Shown: positions 1-8,219, counted from the stretch's first letter. The stretch: 29,153 nucleotides of DNA from CAYZEZ01 sp964477295 (GCA_964477295.1 CAYZEZ010000019.1:1-29153), one strand, 5' to 3'. The notes: a model not told the origin generated them from the sequence alone. Numbers and translations are program-made.

Positions 1-1
1 T

Positions 2-271
2 AATGCAGTGCTTTTTGGCGTAATGGTAACCGGTGCAATAATTTTCAGTCTCGGATATTTTCTTTTAGGTATTTATTGCAGGAATAATGACTCCCTTCCT
101 TCACTGGGACTGCAATTGCTCATTATTGGTGCTCCCTTATTCGGTCTTGCCACACTTTTTGGACCTATTCAGCAGGTAATCAGGATAATAGGGATTGCGG
201 GTTTTTCTTCAGGATTGATCATACTGGGAGTCAGGATGCAAAAAATAAAGGTCCCGGATAAACCGGATTAA
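2..271 (+). CDS. small membrane protein, 5' end cut by window
   Basis: The reading frame is open to the first base of the window (AAT GCA GTG...), so the GTG at 8 is probably internal and the true start lies upstream. The visible 90 residues contain three hydrophobic stretches: about residues 3-22, 32-52 and 58-74 counted from the GTG. They end in a basic, charged tail (RMQKIKVPDKPD), as in a small polytopic inner-membrane protein. No family is recognised. It ends in TAA, about 130 bases before the next gene, with no obvious terminator between them apart from a T-run at 317-327. Confidence 0.6.
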   Translation, partial: NAVLFGVMVTGAIIFSLGYFLLGIYCRNNDSLPSLGLQLLIIGAPLFGLATLFGPIQQVIRIIGIAGFSSGLIILGVRMQKIKVPDKPD

Positions 272-360
272 CCATATCCATTGGTAATTATCAATGCTGT
301 AATTACAAAAAAGTTGATTTTTTTTTTCGTCTAAGAATTTTAAATCTATTTAAATAAATA

Positions 361-368
361 TATCTTTG
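361..368 (+). promoter_or_regulatory. Bacteroidota-type -7 promoter element of the RRM gene
   Basis: TATCTTTG matches the Bacteroidota sigma-70 -7 consensus TAnnTTTG at all eight positions and lies about 30 bases before the ATG at 400. The -33 box (TTTG about 19-21 bases upstream) is not convincing here; only an ATTTT is seen near 337-341. The leader between element and start is A/T-rich without a Shine-Dalgarno motif. Confidence 0.5.
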
Positions 369-399
369 GCACTCAGTTTTACTTTTTAAACGCTTTTTA

Positions 400-672
400 A
401 TGAACATTTACGTAGGTAATCTTCCGTATCAATTAACTGAAGAAGAATTAAAAGAGGTCTTCGCTGAGTTTGGTGAAGTCGAGTCTTCAAAAATCATTAT
501 GGACAAGTATTCCGGCAGAAGCAAAGGTTTCGGCTTTGTTGAAATGCCCAATGATGAAGAAGCCAAACAAGCTATCGAAAACCTGAACGATACTGATGTG
601 AAAGGCAGAAACATCAGGGTTAACCAGGCAAGAGAGAGGAACGACAACTTCAGAAACAACGACCGTTACTAA
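400..672 (+). CDS. RRM-type RNA-binding protein
   Basis: The 90-residue protein is a single RNA recognition motif. RNP-2 is IYVGNL at residues 3-8 and RNP-1 is KGFGFVEM at about 42-49, with the aromatic residues that stack on single-stranded RNA. The short tail after residue 76 is rich in Asn, Arg and Asp (RERNDNFRNNDRY). Small one-domain RRM proteins of this kind are common and highly expressed in Bacteroidota and cyanobacteria and are often cold-induced; they are thought to act as RNA chaperones. The start is fixed by the conserved RNP-2 strand beginning at residue 3. A perfect -7 element lies upstream, and the gene appears monocistronic, with hairpins at 740-757 and 774-803 downstream. Confidence 0.92.
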   Translation: MNIYVGNLPYQLTEEELKEVFAEFGEVESSKIIMDKYSGRSKGFGFVEMPNDEEAKQAIENLNDTDVKGRNIRVNQARERNDNFRNNDRY

Positions 673-732
673 ATCCCTGTAGATTTTACGGGTTCTCTGG
701 GGCAATAATTCAATCACAAAACATAAATTGGA

Positions 733-803
733 TTGATATCAGGATTTTTATATCCTGTTGTCAACATGTGCTTGTCATCCTGAAGCACAGAACTCAGGAT
801 GAC
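733..803. repeat. REP-like double hairpin after the RRM gene
   Basis: There are two adjacent palindromes. The first pairs CAGGAT (740-745) with ATCCTG (752-757) around a 6-base loop; the stem extends outward imperfectly (TTGATATCAGGAT against ATCCTGTTGTCAA, 11 of 13 paired). The second pairs GTCATCCTGA (774-783) with TCAGGATGAC (794-803), a perfect 10-bp stem with a 10-base loop, followed by TTTGTTTTTT. Related palindromes occur at 5799-5872 and 27342-27368. The element may double as a transcription terminator between the RRM gene and the convergent LarA-like gene. Confidence 0.6.
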
Positions 804-835
804 TTTGTTTTTTGGACAGGTAATCTGGTTAAATC

Positions 836-2095
836 TCAGAAAGGCATTAACGAGCCATCCGCATTAATCATATCAACTGGTTCGGGAAAGATTTCAATAC
901 CCTTTTTATCCCTGAGTTTTTCCAGTGCCGGACCCGATACATATAATTTATCCAGGTGCAATGTATTTTTTATCCTGAGGATAACCTCTTTACCGGGCAA
1001 TACTTCTCCGCAGTTTCTCAGGCCAAATTCAAGGCATTTTTGCTCATGTTCTCCAATTATCGGGACCTTAGCCCGTTCAAGAAAAGTGCTTGTATACACG
1101 TTTCTGTATATCATGCTCAGATCAAGCTGATCAAATAATCTCCGGGTGATCACATCTGCCAGGCCTATACCAAGTCCGTTACCATGCGATCCGCTGGTAA
1201 GGCTGCAGGCAATAATGGACCGTATTTTGGGTTTGTCAGGCTCAGGCATCCCAGGTAAGCGCATTCTCCCTATTACATAGGGATCCATACCTATTCCACT
1301 AATATCCTTCCCTATCTGGTCGATAACCAGCACATCGATTTCCTCAAGCGGTAAACGGGAACAGTTCTGTGAAGCCATTTCAAGGAGGCCCTTCTCCTCT
1401 TCCATGATCTGTTGTGCTGGCAAAACTTTTAATTCCATCGTATCCTTATAGGCATCCTCTACAATTCCAATACCGGCAATTATCTTTCCTGAAGCCAGGA
1501 TTCTCTTCGCTATTTCCGGCATGAATTTTTCTAATCCATCCAGGCCTTTACCATGGATAAACTCTGCCTGTGGCACTTTCCCAAGACCGATAACCGACAT
1601 CTTCACCAAACCACTTTCAAATTCCCCGCTGAAATCAGTATGGGGAGCAATCCTGTTTATCAGTATGATGCCATCAGACGAATATCCGTTTTTATCCATA
1701 TATGCCGGTAAAGATGGATCATCAGAAAGATTTACCACCTCCATGGACGACCTAACTGGAGCCCCGGTATTATCCTCTGTAATTCCCAGGTCTTCCAGGA
1801 TTCGTTCCTGACCCTCGGCGGTGGCTCCACCATGACTCCCCATAGCCGGAAAAATAAACGGTTTTCCACCATAATCTTTAACAAATTTTATTATTTCACT
1901 AACGATCAACTGAATATTGTTGATGCCCCTGCTTCCCACACCAATTGCAATTTCCTTATCCTTCGTAATAACGGCTAAATTGCGGCCCAGTTCTTTCTTT
2001 AAAATTCCCGGGATATCCCCCAGTTTCCTGCTCTGAAACTCCTGCCTGACACGATAATACTTAATTTGCCTGTCTTTGTATGGAATTGCTGTCAT
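836..2095 (-). CDS. LarA-like (lactate racemase domain) protein
   Basis: This 419-residue cytoplasmic protein has no signal peptide. It resembles the LarA/DUF2088 superfamily, whose founding member uses a nickel-pincer nucleotide to racemise lactate and whose relatives act on other 2-hydroxy acids. An N-terminal nucleotide-binding-like half carries IAIGVGSRGINNI (about 50-62) and PAMGSHGGATAEGQ (about 83-96). The latter sits where classical LarA has its GTHR loop. The C-terminal half carries a second alpha/beta domain with SLTSGSHGNGLGIGLADV. The motifs differ from true LarA, so the substrate is unknown. LarB, LarC and LarE, which make the cofactor, are absent from this window. It is transcribed alone, divergently from the gene at 2200, and stops at TGA. 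Confidence 0.7.
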   Translation of the reverse strand: MTAIPYKDRQIKYYRVRQEFQSRKLGDIPGILKKELGRNLAVITKDKEIAIGVGSRGINNIQLIVSEIIKFVKDYGGKPFIFPAMGSHGGATAEGQERILEDLGITEDNTGAPVRSSMEVVNLSDDPSLPAYMDKNGYSSDGIILINRIAPHTDFSGEFESGLVKMSVIGLGKVPQAEFIHGKGLDGLEKFMPEIAKRILASGKIIAGIGIVEDAYKDTMELKVLPAQQIMEEEKGLLEMASQNCSRLPLEEIDVLVIDQIGKDISGIGMDPYVIGRMRLPGMPEPDKPKIRSIIACSLTSGSHGNGLGIGLADVITRRLFDQLDLSMIYRNVYTSTFLERAKVPIIGEHEQKCLEFGLRNCGEVLPGKEVILRIKNTLHLDKLYVSGPALEKLRDKKGIEIFPEPVDMINADGSLMPF

Positions 2096-2199
2096 TATGA
2101 TCCTTTATTTCCTGTAAATTTAAATATAATCTTTCTCGCAGCTTTATTAACATCATGAATTTCTTTGGGGTTAACCTTACTGTACCCTATCTTTATAAT

Positions 2200-2628
2200 A
2201 TGAAATCCAAGGCGATACAGGAGAGAAAAGTACTGGATCAGTTTATTATCTCCTATCCTGAGTTTCCAAAAGGCAGAATATCTAAAAGCGAATCACCCGA
2301 TTTTATCCTTGCAATAAATCCCAGGTACAAAATTGGTATTGAGCTTACTCATCTTCATAATCCGGCAGAAAAGAACAATACAACCTATACTGCCATACAG
2401 CTGACCAGAGATATCCTGAACGCAGTTATCCTGAAAAAAGAAGAAAAAATTCCCATTTATAATAAGAAAAAGCTTAACGAGCTGTGGTTGATAATTATGA
2501 TGACCGAACCAGGTCAGATGCCCGATTATAACCTGAACAATAAACTGGAAAGCTGGACCTTCAATAATAGCTTTGATAAGGTTTTCCTCTTTAATTTCTT
2601 TGATAATGAAATATTCCGGATTTTTTAA
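2200..2628 (+). CDS. hypothetical protein with nuclease-like PD...ExT motif
   Basis: No family is recognised. From the ATG at 2200 the protein has 142 residues, no signal peptide and no membrane segment. An in-frame ATG at 2155 would add 15 residues that look non-coding (MNFFGVNLTVPYLYN), so 2200 is preferred. An early Glu in AIQERKVLDQFI is followed by SPDFIL, a short turn and IGIELTHL. This spacing (E ... PD ... ExT on adjacent strands) resembles the catalytic core of PD-(D/E)XK nuclease-fold proteins, although the usual Lys is Thr here. The rest is a charged helix (KKEEKIPIYNKKKLNELW) and a beta-rich C terminus. It stands alone between divergent and same-strand neighbours of unrelated function. 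The nuclease-fold reading is inference. Confidence 0.55.
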   Translation: MKSKAIQERKVLDQFIISYPEFPKGRISKSESPDFILAINPRYKIGIELTHLHNPAEKNNTTYTAIQLTRDILNAVILKKEEKIPIYNKKKLNELWLIIMMTEPGQMPDYNLNNKLESWTFNNSFDKVFLFNFFDNEIFRIF

Positions 2629-2710
2629 CAATAACAATAATTCCTTTTGCAGCAGTGAAATTTCATGAATATTTTCTAACTTGGTTCAACGAACCATAAA
2701 TTTTATTATC

Positions 2711-3364
2711 ATGTTACTACCATTTATTCTCAGCCTCCTTTATTCCTCGATCCTTGTCCTCGCTATCGCATCGGAATGGGCACTTTACGAAAAAGCCGGG
2801 AAAGCCGGCTGGATCTGCCTGGTCCCCATCTGGAACACCCTTGTTTTGCTTGAGATCGTTGGCAAACCATGGTGGTGGATTTTCCTGTTTTTGTTACCAA
2901 TCGTCAACATCATCTGGGCCATCTGGATGGTCAATATGCTCTCAAAAAGTTTTGGGTACAATGAAGGATTTACAGTAGGAATGATTTTATTACCCATTGT
3001 TTTCTTCCCTATACTGGGTTTTGGAAGCTCAAAATACATTGGTCCTTATGGTGCAGGCGGTGCAGATCCTTCCAATCCACCCGATATAACCAAACCTGAA
3101 TATGATCTGAATAACTGGATCATTGCAGTTGCACTGTTTATGATTGTCAATGGTCTGTTCTGGTTCATATTGAGAATGCGCATGCGTTTCAATCCAACGG
3201 CATTTAGCTATTTTTTTTCCTTCCTTTTCGGGCTGATACCTGTGATTAGTGCCGGACTGATTAAAAATAAAATCTGGAAAATTTTACTTATTATTTTCGG
3301 TACCCTGTTTTTTGCAATGCAAATGGCGCAAATGTTCCAGCAATTTTTCGAAAAATTCTTTTAA
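2711..3364 (+). CDS. DUF5684-type multi-pass membrane protein
   Basis: The 217-residue protein has about six hydrophobic segments. The first half has the pattern of DUF5684, a membrane region also found next to signal peptidase I: SEWALYEKAGKAGW, then CLVPIWNTLVLLEIVGKPWWW, FLLPIVNIIWAIWMV and LSKSFGYNEGF. A Gly/Pro-rich loop (GPYGAGGADPSNPPD) separates it from three further membrane helices. The open frame runs back to a TTG at 2681, but the ATG at 2711 gives a sensible hydrophobic N terminus (MLLPFILSLLYSS). Biochemical function is unknown. It is followed after 7 bases by the zinc-ribbon gene, so the two may be co-transcribed. Confidence 0.75.
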   Translation: MLLPFILSLLYSSILVLAIASEWALYEKAGKAGWICLVPIWNTLVLLEIVGKPWWWIFLFLLPIVNIIWAIWMVNMLSKSFGYNEGFTVGMILLPIVFFPILGFGSSKYIGPYGAGGADPSNPPDITKPEYDLNNWIIAVALFMIVNGLFWFILRMRMRFNPTAFSYFFSFLFGLIPVISAGLIKNKIWKILLIIFGTLFFAMQMAQMFQQFFEKFF

Positions 3365-3371
3365 TCACTGC

Positions 3372-3577
3372 ATGAGCAGAAAATCTCAGGATCCTGAAAA
3401 TATTAAAGTTCACGGCAAACAACTGGTGTGCCCGGTATGCGGGAATGATCAGTTCAGGACCAGGAAAATATTGCTGAACACCAGGGCAGCTACAACATTT
3501 AATATCGAATGGGCCAACCCAGAACCAATTGTTATATCTGCAGTAGCTGCCAGTATATGTACTGGTTCCGTGGATAA
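3372..3577 (+). pseudogene. zinc-ribbon protein, interrupted by a one-base deletion
   Basis: The N-terminal frame from the ATG at 3372 reads MSRKSQDPENIKVHGKQLVC, then PVCGNDQFRTRKILLNTRAA and TTFNIEWANPEP. This has the first CPxCG knuckle and the LNT...F..EWAN segment of a small nucleic-acid-binding zinc-ribbon family common in Bacteroidota. After about 3531 that frame loses all family similarity. The expected second knuckle and C terminus appear in another frame, TAT ATC TGC AGT AGC TGC ... (YICSSCQYMYWFRG, stop TAA at 3575-3577). Restoring one base near 3528-3533 gives a complete protein of about 68 residues with both CxxC pairs. As written, the first frame runs on to a TGA at 3602, overlapping the next start. 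This is a genuine frameshift or a sequence error. Confidence 0.75.
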
Positions 3578-3598
3578 AAGGCCCGTCTCAAATACGAA

Positions 3599-4978
3599 AT
3601 GAAGTTCACAATATTATTTTTCTTAATAACACTTTTTCTTTTACCGGGATGTGGCCATCAGAAAAATACGGAAGTCTCTGATTTCTGGTACGGACCCCAT
3701 CCCGAAGAGGATGATGTAAAATTTGTCATTCATTTCTATTCAGATAATGATTCAGTCAGTACTCATGGTTATTGGCTCGTGAATAATCATTATAATGCTG
3801 ATTTTGAGGTAATTCGACCAATATATTCATCCTCTTCATTATCCTTTGCCATCCCTTCATGGGGATGCGAATACACAGGTGAATCTGTGAGCGAGGAGAA
3901 AGCGTCCGGTTATTTTATTTGTGAGGGTGAAAATTCCGATTCTGTGCTTCTTTTTAAAGACAATGATCTGGGCGATTACCTTGTTTATCCACAACCTCTA
4001 TGCAAAGATCCTGATTTTCAGTATACATCTGATGCCTCCTTTGTATATAGCGGTGATTCTTTGTTTATCCATAATCTGATAAATGAAATATTGCGGGGGG
4101 AATATGGAAGGTATAATTCGTTCCTGGTAGCAAAAAACAATCAACTGATTTGTGAAGAATATTTTTACGGATATCAATCAGAGGACCTTCATCCCCTCGA
4201 ATCCACAACCAAAAGCATTACATCGCTGTTGGTGGGAATAGCGGTGGATCAGGGAAAAATCAGGGATGTACATAGCCGGTTGGGAGATCTTCTTCCCGGG
4301 TATCCTAACCTGAAATCAGGTAAATATAAAGACCTGACCCTGTACCATCTGTTAACCATGACCTCCGGCTTTAAAATGAATGAGCCGGAAAGGCTCAGGA
4401 GCGATGACCGTATTAAGTATGCCCTGAACAGGGAATTGCTGTATTCACCTGGTGATACCTTTCAATATGACGGCGGATCGACGGAGATCCTGGCCGCTGT
4501 TGTTAAAGAGGCAACAGGAATGCATGCCGATGAGTTCGCCAGGGAATACCTTTTTAAACCACTGGGTATAGAAAAGTATGATTGGGAAATGTTCAGGCAG
4601 AATGGATATCCGCTCACCAGTGGATCGCTGGAACTCATCCCGGGAGACATGATTAAGATTGGAATGATGGTCCTTAACAACGGAATGTGGGATGGCAAAC
4701 AGGTCATCTCCTCTGCCTGGATCAATGAATCCACTGCGGCACATACGAAAACCCACATCGAGGGAGATAACTACGGGTACCAATGGTGGAGTGTATCAAT
4801 AGAGTCAGGAGAAAAATCTTTTGATGTGATCTGGGCAAACGGATTGGGGAGTCAATTCATCTTTATTATACCTGAACTGGACATGGTCATCGTAACCACA
4901 GGATATAATTATGAAGGAGAAAGATCGTGGGATATATTTGAAGGTTTAAGAAAGCATTTATACCTTGTGGAAGGATAA
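3599..4978 (+). CDS. class C beta-lactamase-fold serine hydrolase, lipoprotein
   Basis: A lipoprotein signal ends in LLPGC, with the acylated Cys at residue 18, so the 459-residue protein is probably membrane-anchored outside the cytoplasm. A family-specific region of about 150 residues precedes the hydrolase domain. The nucleophile motif SxxK is S202-T-T-K205 in LESTTKSITSLLVG. The second motif is Y290-D-G in FQYDGGSTEIL, where the classical YxN has lost its Asn. The third motif region is ANGLGSQFIFIIP (about 413-425) in place of HxG/KTG. Such enzymes act as esterases, D-aminopeptidases or amidases rather than true beta-lactamases; the substrate cannot be read from sequence. The ATG at 3599 overlaps the terminal TGA of the shifted zinc-ribbon frame. 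Confidence 0.85.
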   Translation: MKFTILFFLITLFLLPGCGHQKNTEVSDFWYGPHPEEDDVKFVIHFYSDNDSVSTHGYWLVNNHYNADFEVIRPIYSSSSLSFAIPSWGCEYTGESVSEEKASGYFICEGENSDSVLLFKDNDLGDYLVYPQPLCKDPDFQYTSDASFVYSGDSLFIHNLINEILRGEYGRYNSFLVAKNNQLICEEYFYGYQSEDLHPLESTTKSITSLLVGIAVDQGKIRDVHSRLGDLLPGYPNLKSGKYKDLTLYHLLTMTSGFKMNEPERLRSDDRIKYALNRELLYSPGDTFQYDGGSTEILAAVVKEATGMHADEFAREYLFKPLGIEKYDWEMFRQNGYPLTSGSLELIPGDMIKIGMMVLNNGMWDGKQVISSAWINESTAAHTKTHIEGDNYGYQWWSVSIESGEKSFDVIWANGLGSQFIFIIPELDMVIVTTGYNYEGERSWDIFEGLRKHLYLVEG

Positions 4979-5032
4979 GAGTTCATCGTTAACCGTAATT
5001 CGTAATTCGATATTCATTAATCGATATTCACC
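4979..5032 (+). other. intergenic string of short degenerate repeats
   Basis: Between the serine hydrolase and the creatininase-family gene lies a low-complexity string in which CGTAATTCG and TCGATATTCA-like units recur back to back (GTAATTCGTAATTCG, then CGATATTCATTAATCGATATTC). It resembles the strings at 11944-11976 and 15500-15532 in style. No promoter or terminator is evident in it. Confidence 0.35.
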
Positions 5033-5794
5033 ATGAAACCCTACATCCTCGCAGAAACCAACTACAAAGCTGTAAAAGATCAAAAATTTGAGGTGGCTGT
5101 CCTACCCTGGGGTGCTACGGAAGCACATAACTACCATCTGCCATACTCCTCCGATACCATCGAGGCCAACACAATCTCTGCTGAATCGGCCCGCCTCGCA
5201 TGGGATCAGGGCGCTAAAGTCATCGTACTGCCCACCATCCCATATGGCGTAAATACCGGGCAGCACGACATACCATTGGATATGAACATGAACCCCAGCA
5301 CCCAGATGGTTGTGCTTGCAGATATTATCGAAGTCCTCGACCGGCAGGACATACATAAAATGGTCATTCTAAATTGCCATGGAGGCAATGATTTTAAGCA
5401 AATCATCCGCGAACTGGGAGTTCAGTTTCCCGGTATGTTCCTCTGCCAGGTCAATTTCTACCAGGCGCTGGACAGGAAAAAATATTTTGAGGAAGAGGGC
5501 GACCATGCGGATGAGATGGAAACCAGCCTCATGTTGTACTTGCATCCGGAACTTGTTCTTCCAAAGAATGAAGCCGGTGATGGAACCTCAAAGAAATTCA
5601 GCATCGGAGCCCTGAACGAACAATGGGCATGGGCGGAAAGAAAATGGTCACAGATAACGCAAGATACAGGTATTGGCAACCCAAAAAATGCAACTGCAAA
5701 GAAAGGCAAGCTATATTTTGAAGACCTGACCATAAAAATTGGTGATTTCCTGGTAGAACTGGCAAATGCGGATTTAAATCAGATGTATTTTTGA
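5033..5794 (+). CDS. creatininase-family metal-dependent amidohydrolase
   Basis: This 253-residue cytoplasmic protein matches the length and motif order of the creatinine amidohydrolase family, which includes creatininase, MftE-type peptidases and FAPy deformylase. The metal-binding strand is LPWGATEAHNYHLPYSSD, with Glu30, His32, His35 and Asp41. The glycine-rich loop NCHGGND has His116. The HADEMETSLML segment (His158, Glu161, Glu163) supplies the late Glu. These residues bind the two metals and hydrolyse a cyclic or linear amide. The exact substrate is not shown by the context: upstream is an exported serine hydrolase, downstream the carbohydrate block. The start is an ATG with an A/T-rich leader and the stop is TGA. 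Confidence 0.85.
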   Translation: MKPYILAETNYKAVKDQKFEVAVLPWGATEAHNYHLPYSSDTIEANTISAESARLAWDQGAKVIVLPTIPYGVNTGQHDIPLDMNMNPSTQMVVLADIIEVLDRQDIHKMVILNCHGGNDFKQIIRELGVQFPGMFLCQVNFYQALDRKKYFEEEGDHADEMETSLMLYLHPELVLPKNEAGDGTSKKFSIGALNEQWAWAERKWSQITQDTGIGNPKNATAKKGKLYFEDLTIKIGDFLVELANADLNQMYF

Positions 5795-6029
5795 GAGTGG
5801 TCACTCCGAACTTGATTCAGGATCTATATCCTGCCACTGACATTAAGGTTCTTACCAGAGATAAGGATGACCAGCCTGTATCTTTTAATGAAACCAGGTC
5901 CTCCTTATACCTAATCAAGAACATACCCGGCGTAGTTGGATTATAATCGAGGAAAGAGTAATTTTAGTGAGATCCCAATCCAAATAAATCATTTCATTAC
6001 ACCTGGATAACCATTAAACAAACCAAACT
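5795..6029. repeat. intergenic region with REP-like palindrome
   Basis: This 235-base gap has no gene. It holds a second member of the palindrome family: CAGGAT (5818-5823) pairs with ATCCTG (5828-5833). An outer imperfect inverted repeat, GGTCACTCC (5799-5807) against GGATGACC (5865-5872), encloses it, giving an element of about 74 bases. The ACTTGATTCAGGATC part resembles classical bacterial REP sequences. The remaining 150 bases are A/T-rich and lead to the GH172 start; no clear -7 element was found. Confidence 0.5.
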
Positions 6030-7169
6030 ATGAAAAAATTAATCATCATCGTCCTTATATCCTGTTTTGCAGGATTTGCTTATTCGCAGGAGCCATTTAA
6101 CGGGCTCGATGCAGGGATGACCAACCTCTTCCGTTTGTCCGACGCTAAAACGCGGTCAATCAGCCCTGAAAATTATAAAGGTGAAAAAGGGAAAGGCGGC
6201 ATGGCCACGCTCGAAAATGGTTCTGCCGGCAATGCCGCGCGCGACCTGGGACTAGGATGGAAGGTGAATCCTTATGTACGGATCCAGTCCGGAGAAACTT
6301 TTACTATCGCCGAAATCGAAGGTCCGGGTGCCATCAAGCACATCTGGATGACCCCTGCTGGTACCTGGAGATATTCCATCCTCAGGTTTTACTGGGATGA
6401 TGAAACGGAACCCTCTGTGGAAGTCCCGGTAGGCGACTTCTTTGCAGCCGCCTATGAATACAAACAGATCTCTTCCATTGCCGTTTGTGTAAATCCCGGA
6501 AGTGCATTCAACTGTTACTGGATCATGCCCTTTAAAAAGAAATGCAGGATAACCATGGAAAACATCGGTGAAAAGCAAATGGTGCTTTACTACCAGGTTG
6601 ACTACACCCTAAATGATGTACCTGACGACGCGGCCTATTTCCATGCTCAGTTCAGGAGGACAAATCCCATTCCCTACAAAGAGGTATATACACTGGTCGA
6701 CAATATCAAAGGAAAAGGCCAGTATGTTGGAACCTACATGGCCTGGCAAACCAATAACAATGGATGGTGGGGAGAAGGTGAGATTAAGTTTTATATGGAT
6801 GGGGATAAACAATTCCCAACCATCTGCGGTACCGGTACTGAAGACTATTTTTGCGGTTCATATGGATTTGTACACAACAATAAATACAAAGATTACACAA
6901 CTCCCTATGCCGGTTTTCATGTGATCGAACCCGATGATAATGTGCTCTACAAGTCACAAACCAGGTTTGGCATGTACCGCTGGCACATCACCGACCCTGT
7001 CCGGTTTGACAAAGACCTGAAAGTGACAATGCAGGCATTGGGCTGGCGAAGCGGAGGACGCTACCTGCCCCTCCAGGACGATATTGCCAGCGTGGCATTC
7101 TGGTACCAGTCTGAACCACATAATTCCTTCCCGAAATTACCAGGAAAGGATTACCTGGAGATCCAGTGA
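6030..7169 (+). CDS. GH172 (DUF2961) secreted glycoside hydrolase
   Basis: A signal peptide (MKKLIIIVLISCFAGFAYSQ) is followed by a DUF2961 domain filling the remaining 359 residues. Family landmarks are IAEIEGPGAIKHIWM (about 93-107), VPVGDFF (132-138), WIMPFKKKCRITMEN, GWWGEGE (245-251) and GTGTEDYF (267-274). GH172 enzymes act on furanosides: alpha-D-fructofuranose bonds in difructose anhydride, and D-arabinofuranose. The catalytic pair is expected to be Glu249 (GEG) and Glu271 (TEDY), by analogy with the characterised bifidobacterial enzyme. It is the compact single-domain form without a C-terminal add-on and opens the carbohydrate block; the MBL-fold gene follows after 40 bases. The exact sugar is not determined. 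Confidence 0.88.
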   Translation: MKKLIIIVLISCFAGFAYSQEPFNGLDAGMTNLFRLSDAKTRSISPENYKGEKGKGGMATLENGSAGNAARDLGLGWKVNPYVRIQSGETFTIAEIEGPGAIKHIWMTPAGTWRYSILRFYWDDETEPSVEVPVGDFFAAAYEYKQISSIAVCVNPGSAFNCYWIMPFKKKCRITMENIGEKQMVLYYQVDYTLNDVPDDAAYFHAQFRRTNPIPYKEVYTLVDNIKGKGQYVGTYMAWQTNNNGWWGEGEIKFYMDGDKQFPTICGTGTEDYFCGSYGFVHNNKYKDYTTPYAGFHVIEPDDNVLYKSQTRFGMYRWHITDPVRFDKDLKVTMQALGWRSGGRYLPLQDDIASVAFWYQSEPHNSFPKLPGKDYLEIQ

Positions 7170-7209
7170 CAGACTTTAAGGTGAATCAATAATCTACGCA
7201 CCGGACCGT

Positions 7210-8139
7210 ATGAGAAAATCAATATTCACTCTTTTGATCCTGACCATATCCTGTACGTTGCTTGTTGCACATGGACAACAGGATTATATTGCCTCGGAAA
7301 TTACAAAACTCGTTCTTCTTGGAACAGGTAATCCAAATCCGGATCCGGCACGTTCAGGATGTGCTCTGGCCATTATTGTAAATGATACTCCTTATATCAT
7401 CGATTTTGGTCCCGGTGTGATCAGGCAGGCAGCCAGCCTTTCACCTCGCTTCGGAGGTGGTATTAAAGGATTAAGCGTGCAGAATATTAAAACTGCCTTC
7501 CTTACACATCTTCATTCGGATCATACGACAGGATATCCCGACCTGATCCTTACTCCCTGGGTGATGGGCCGCGATGCACCACTGGAAGTATATGGTCCTG
7601 AGGGCATTGCAGAAATGACGGATAATATTCTGAAAGCCTACAAGCAGGATATTGATTATCGTTTAACAGGATCAGAACCGGCCAATGACAAAGGATGGCG
7701 AGTTAATGCTCATGAAATTAAGCCGGGAAAAATATACCAGGATGAAAACATCGCGGTGCAGGCCTTCCTGGTGGAACACGGGACCTGGCCAAATGCATTT
7801 GGTTTTAAGTTCACTACTCCCGACAGGACAATTGTGATCTCAGGCGATACTAGGCCATGTGAAAAGCTGGTAGAAATGAGCAAAGGAGCCGATATCCTGG
7901 TTCACGAGGTATATTCGGTCGCTGGATTCGAAAATAAGGACCCTGCCTGGAAAACGTATCACGCAGCACACCATACCAGCACCCATGAATTGGGAAGAAT
8001 TGCCAGCCAGGCAAAACCGGGATTGGTAGTGATGTACCATGTCTTATCATGGGGAGCAACAGATGAAGAAATGCTGCAGGAAATCAAAGAAACCTACAAT
8101 GGAAAGGCGGTTGTTGGAAAGGACCTGGATATTTATTGA
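7210..8139 (+). CDS. secreted MBL-fold (RNase Z-like) metallohydrolase
   Basis: The 309-residue protein has a signal peptide (hydrophobic to about residue 20, VAHGQQ at the likely cleavage region). The metallo-beta-lactamase core begins LVLLGTGNPNPDP. The zinc site motif HxHxDH is H100-L-H102-S-D104-H105 in THLHSDHTTGYPDL. Further ligands are in VEHGTWPNAFGF, ISGDTRP and YHVLSWG. The GTGNPNP and SGDT loops are those of the RNase Z/arylsulfatase-like branch, but export rules out tRNA processing. Exported relatives include sulfatases and lactonases. It lies between two GH172 genes, so it may remove an ester, sulfate or lactone from the same carbohydrate. That role is inference. Confidence 0.85.
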   Translation: MRKSIFTLLILTISCTLLVAHGQQDYIASEITKLVLLGTGNPNPDPARSGCALAIIVNDTPYIIDFGPGVIRQAASLSPRFGGGIKGLSVQNIKTAFLTHLHSDHTTGYPDLILTPWVMGRDAPLEVYGPEGIAEMTDNILKAYKQDIDYRLTGSEPANDKGWRVNAHEIKPGKIYQDENIAVQAFLVEHGTWPNAFGFKFTTPDRTIVISGDTRPCEKLVEMSKGADILVHEVYSVAGFENKDPAWKTYHAAHHTSTHELGRIASQAKPGLVVMYHVLSWGATDEEMLQEIKETYNGKAVVGKDLDIY

Positions 8140-8219
8140 TCGTGAAATAGTTGAAAGATGTGATCAGTGGCACCCGCGATAAGAATATAATGAACAAATT
8201 ATCAAAATAATGCCGACTT

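Noticed and set aside
768..1130. A 120-codon plus-strand ORF over the LarA-like gene.
   Set aside because: It starts in the REP-like palindrome and is antisense to a well-supported 419-residue gene.
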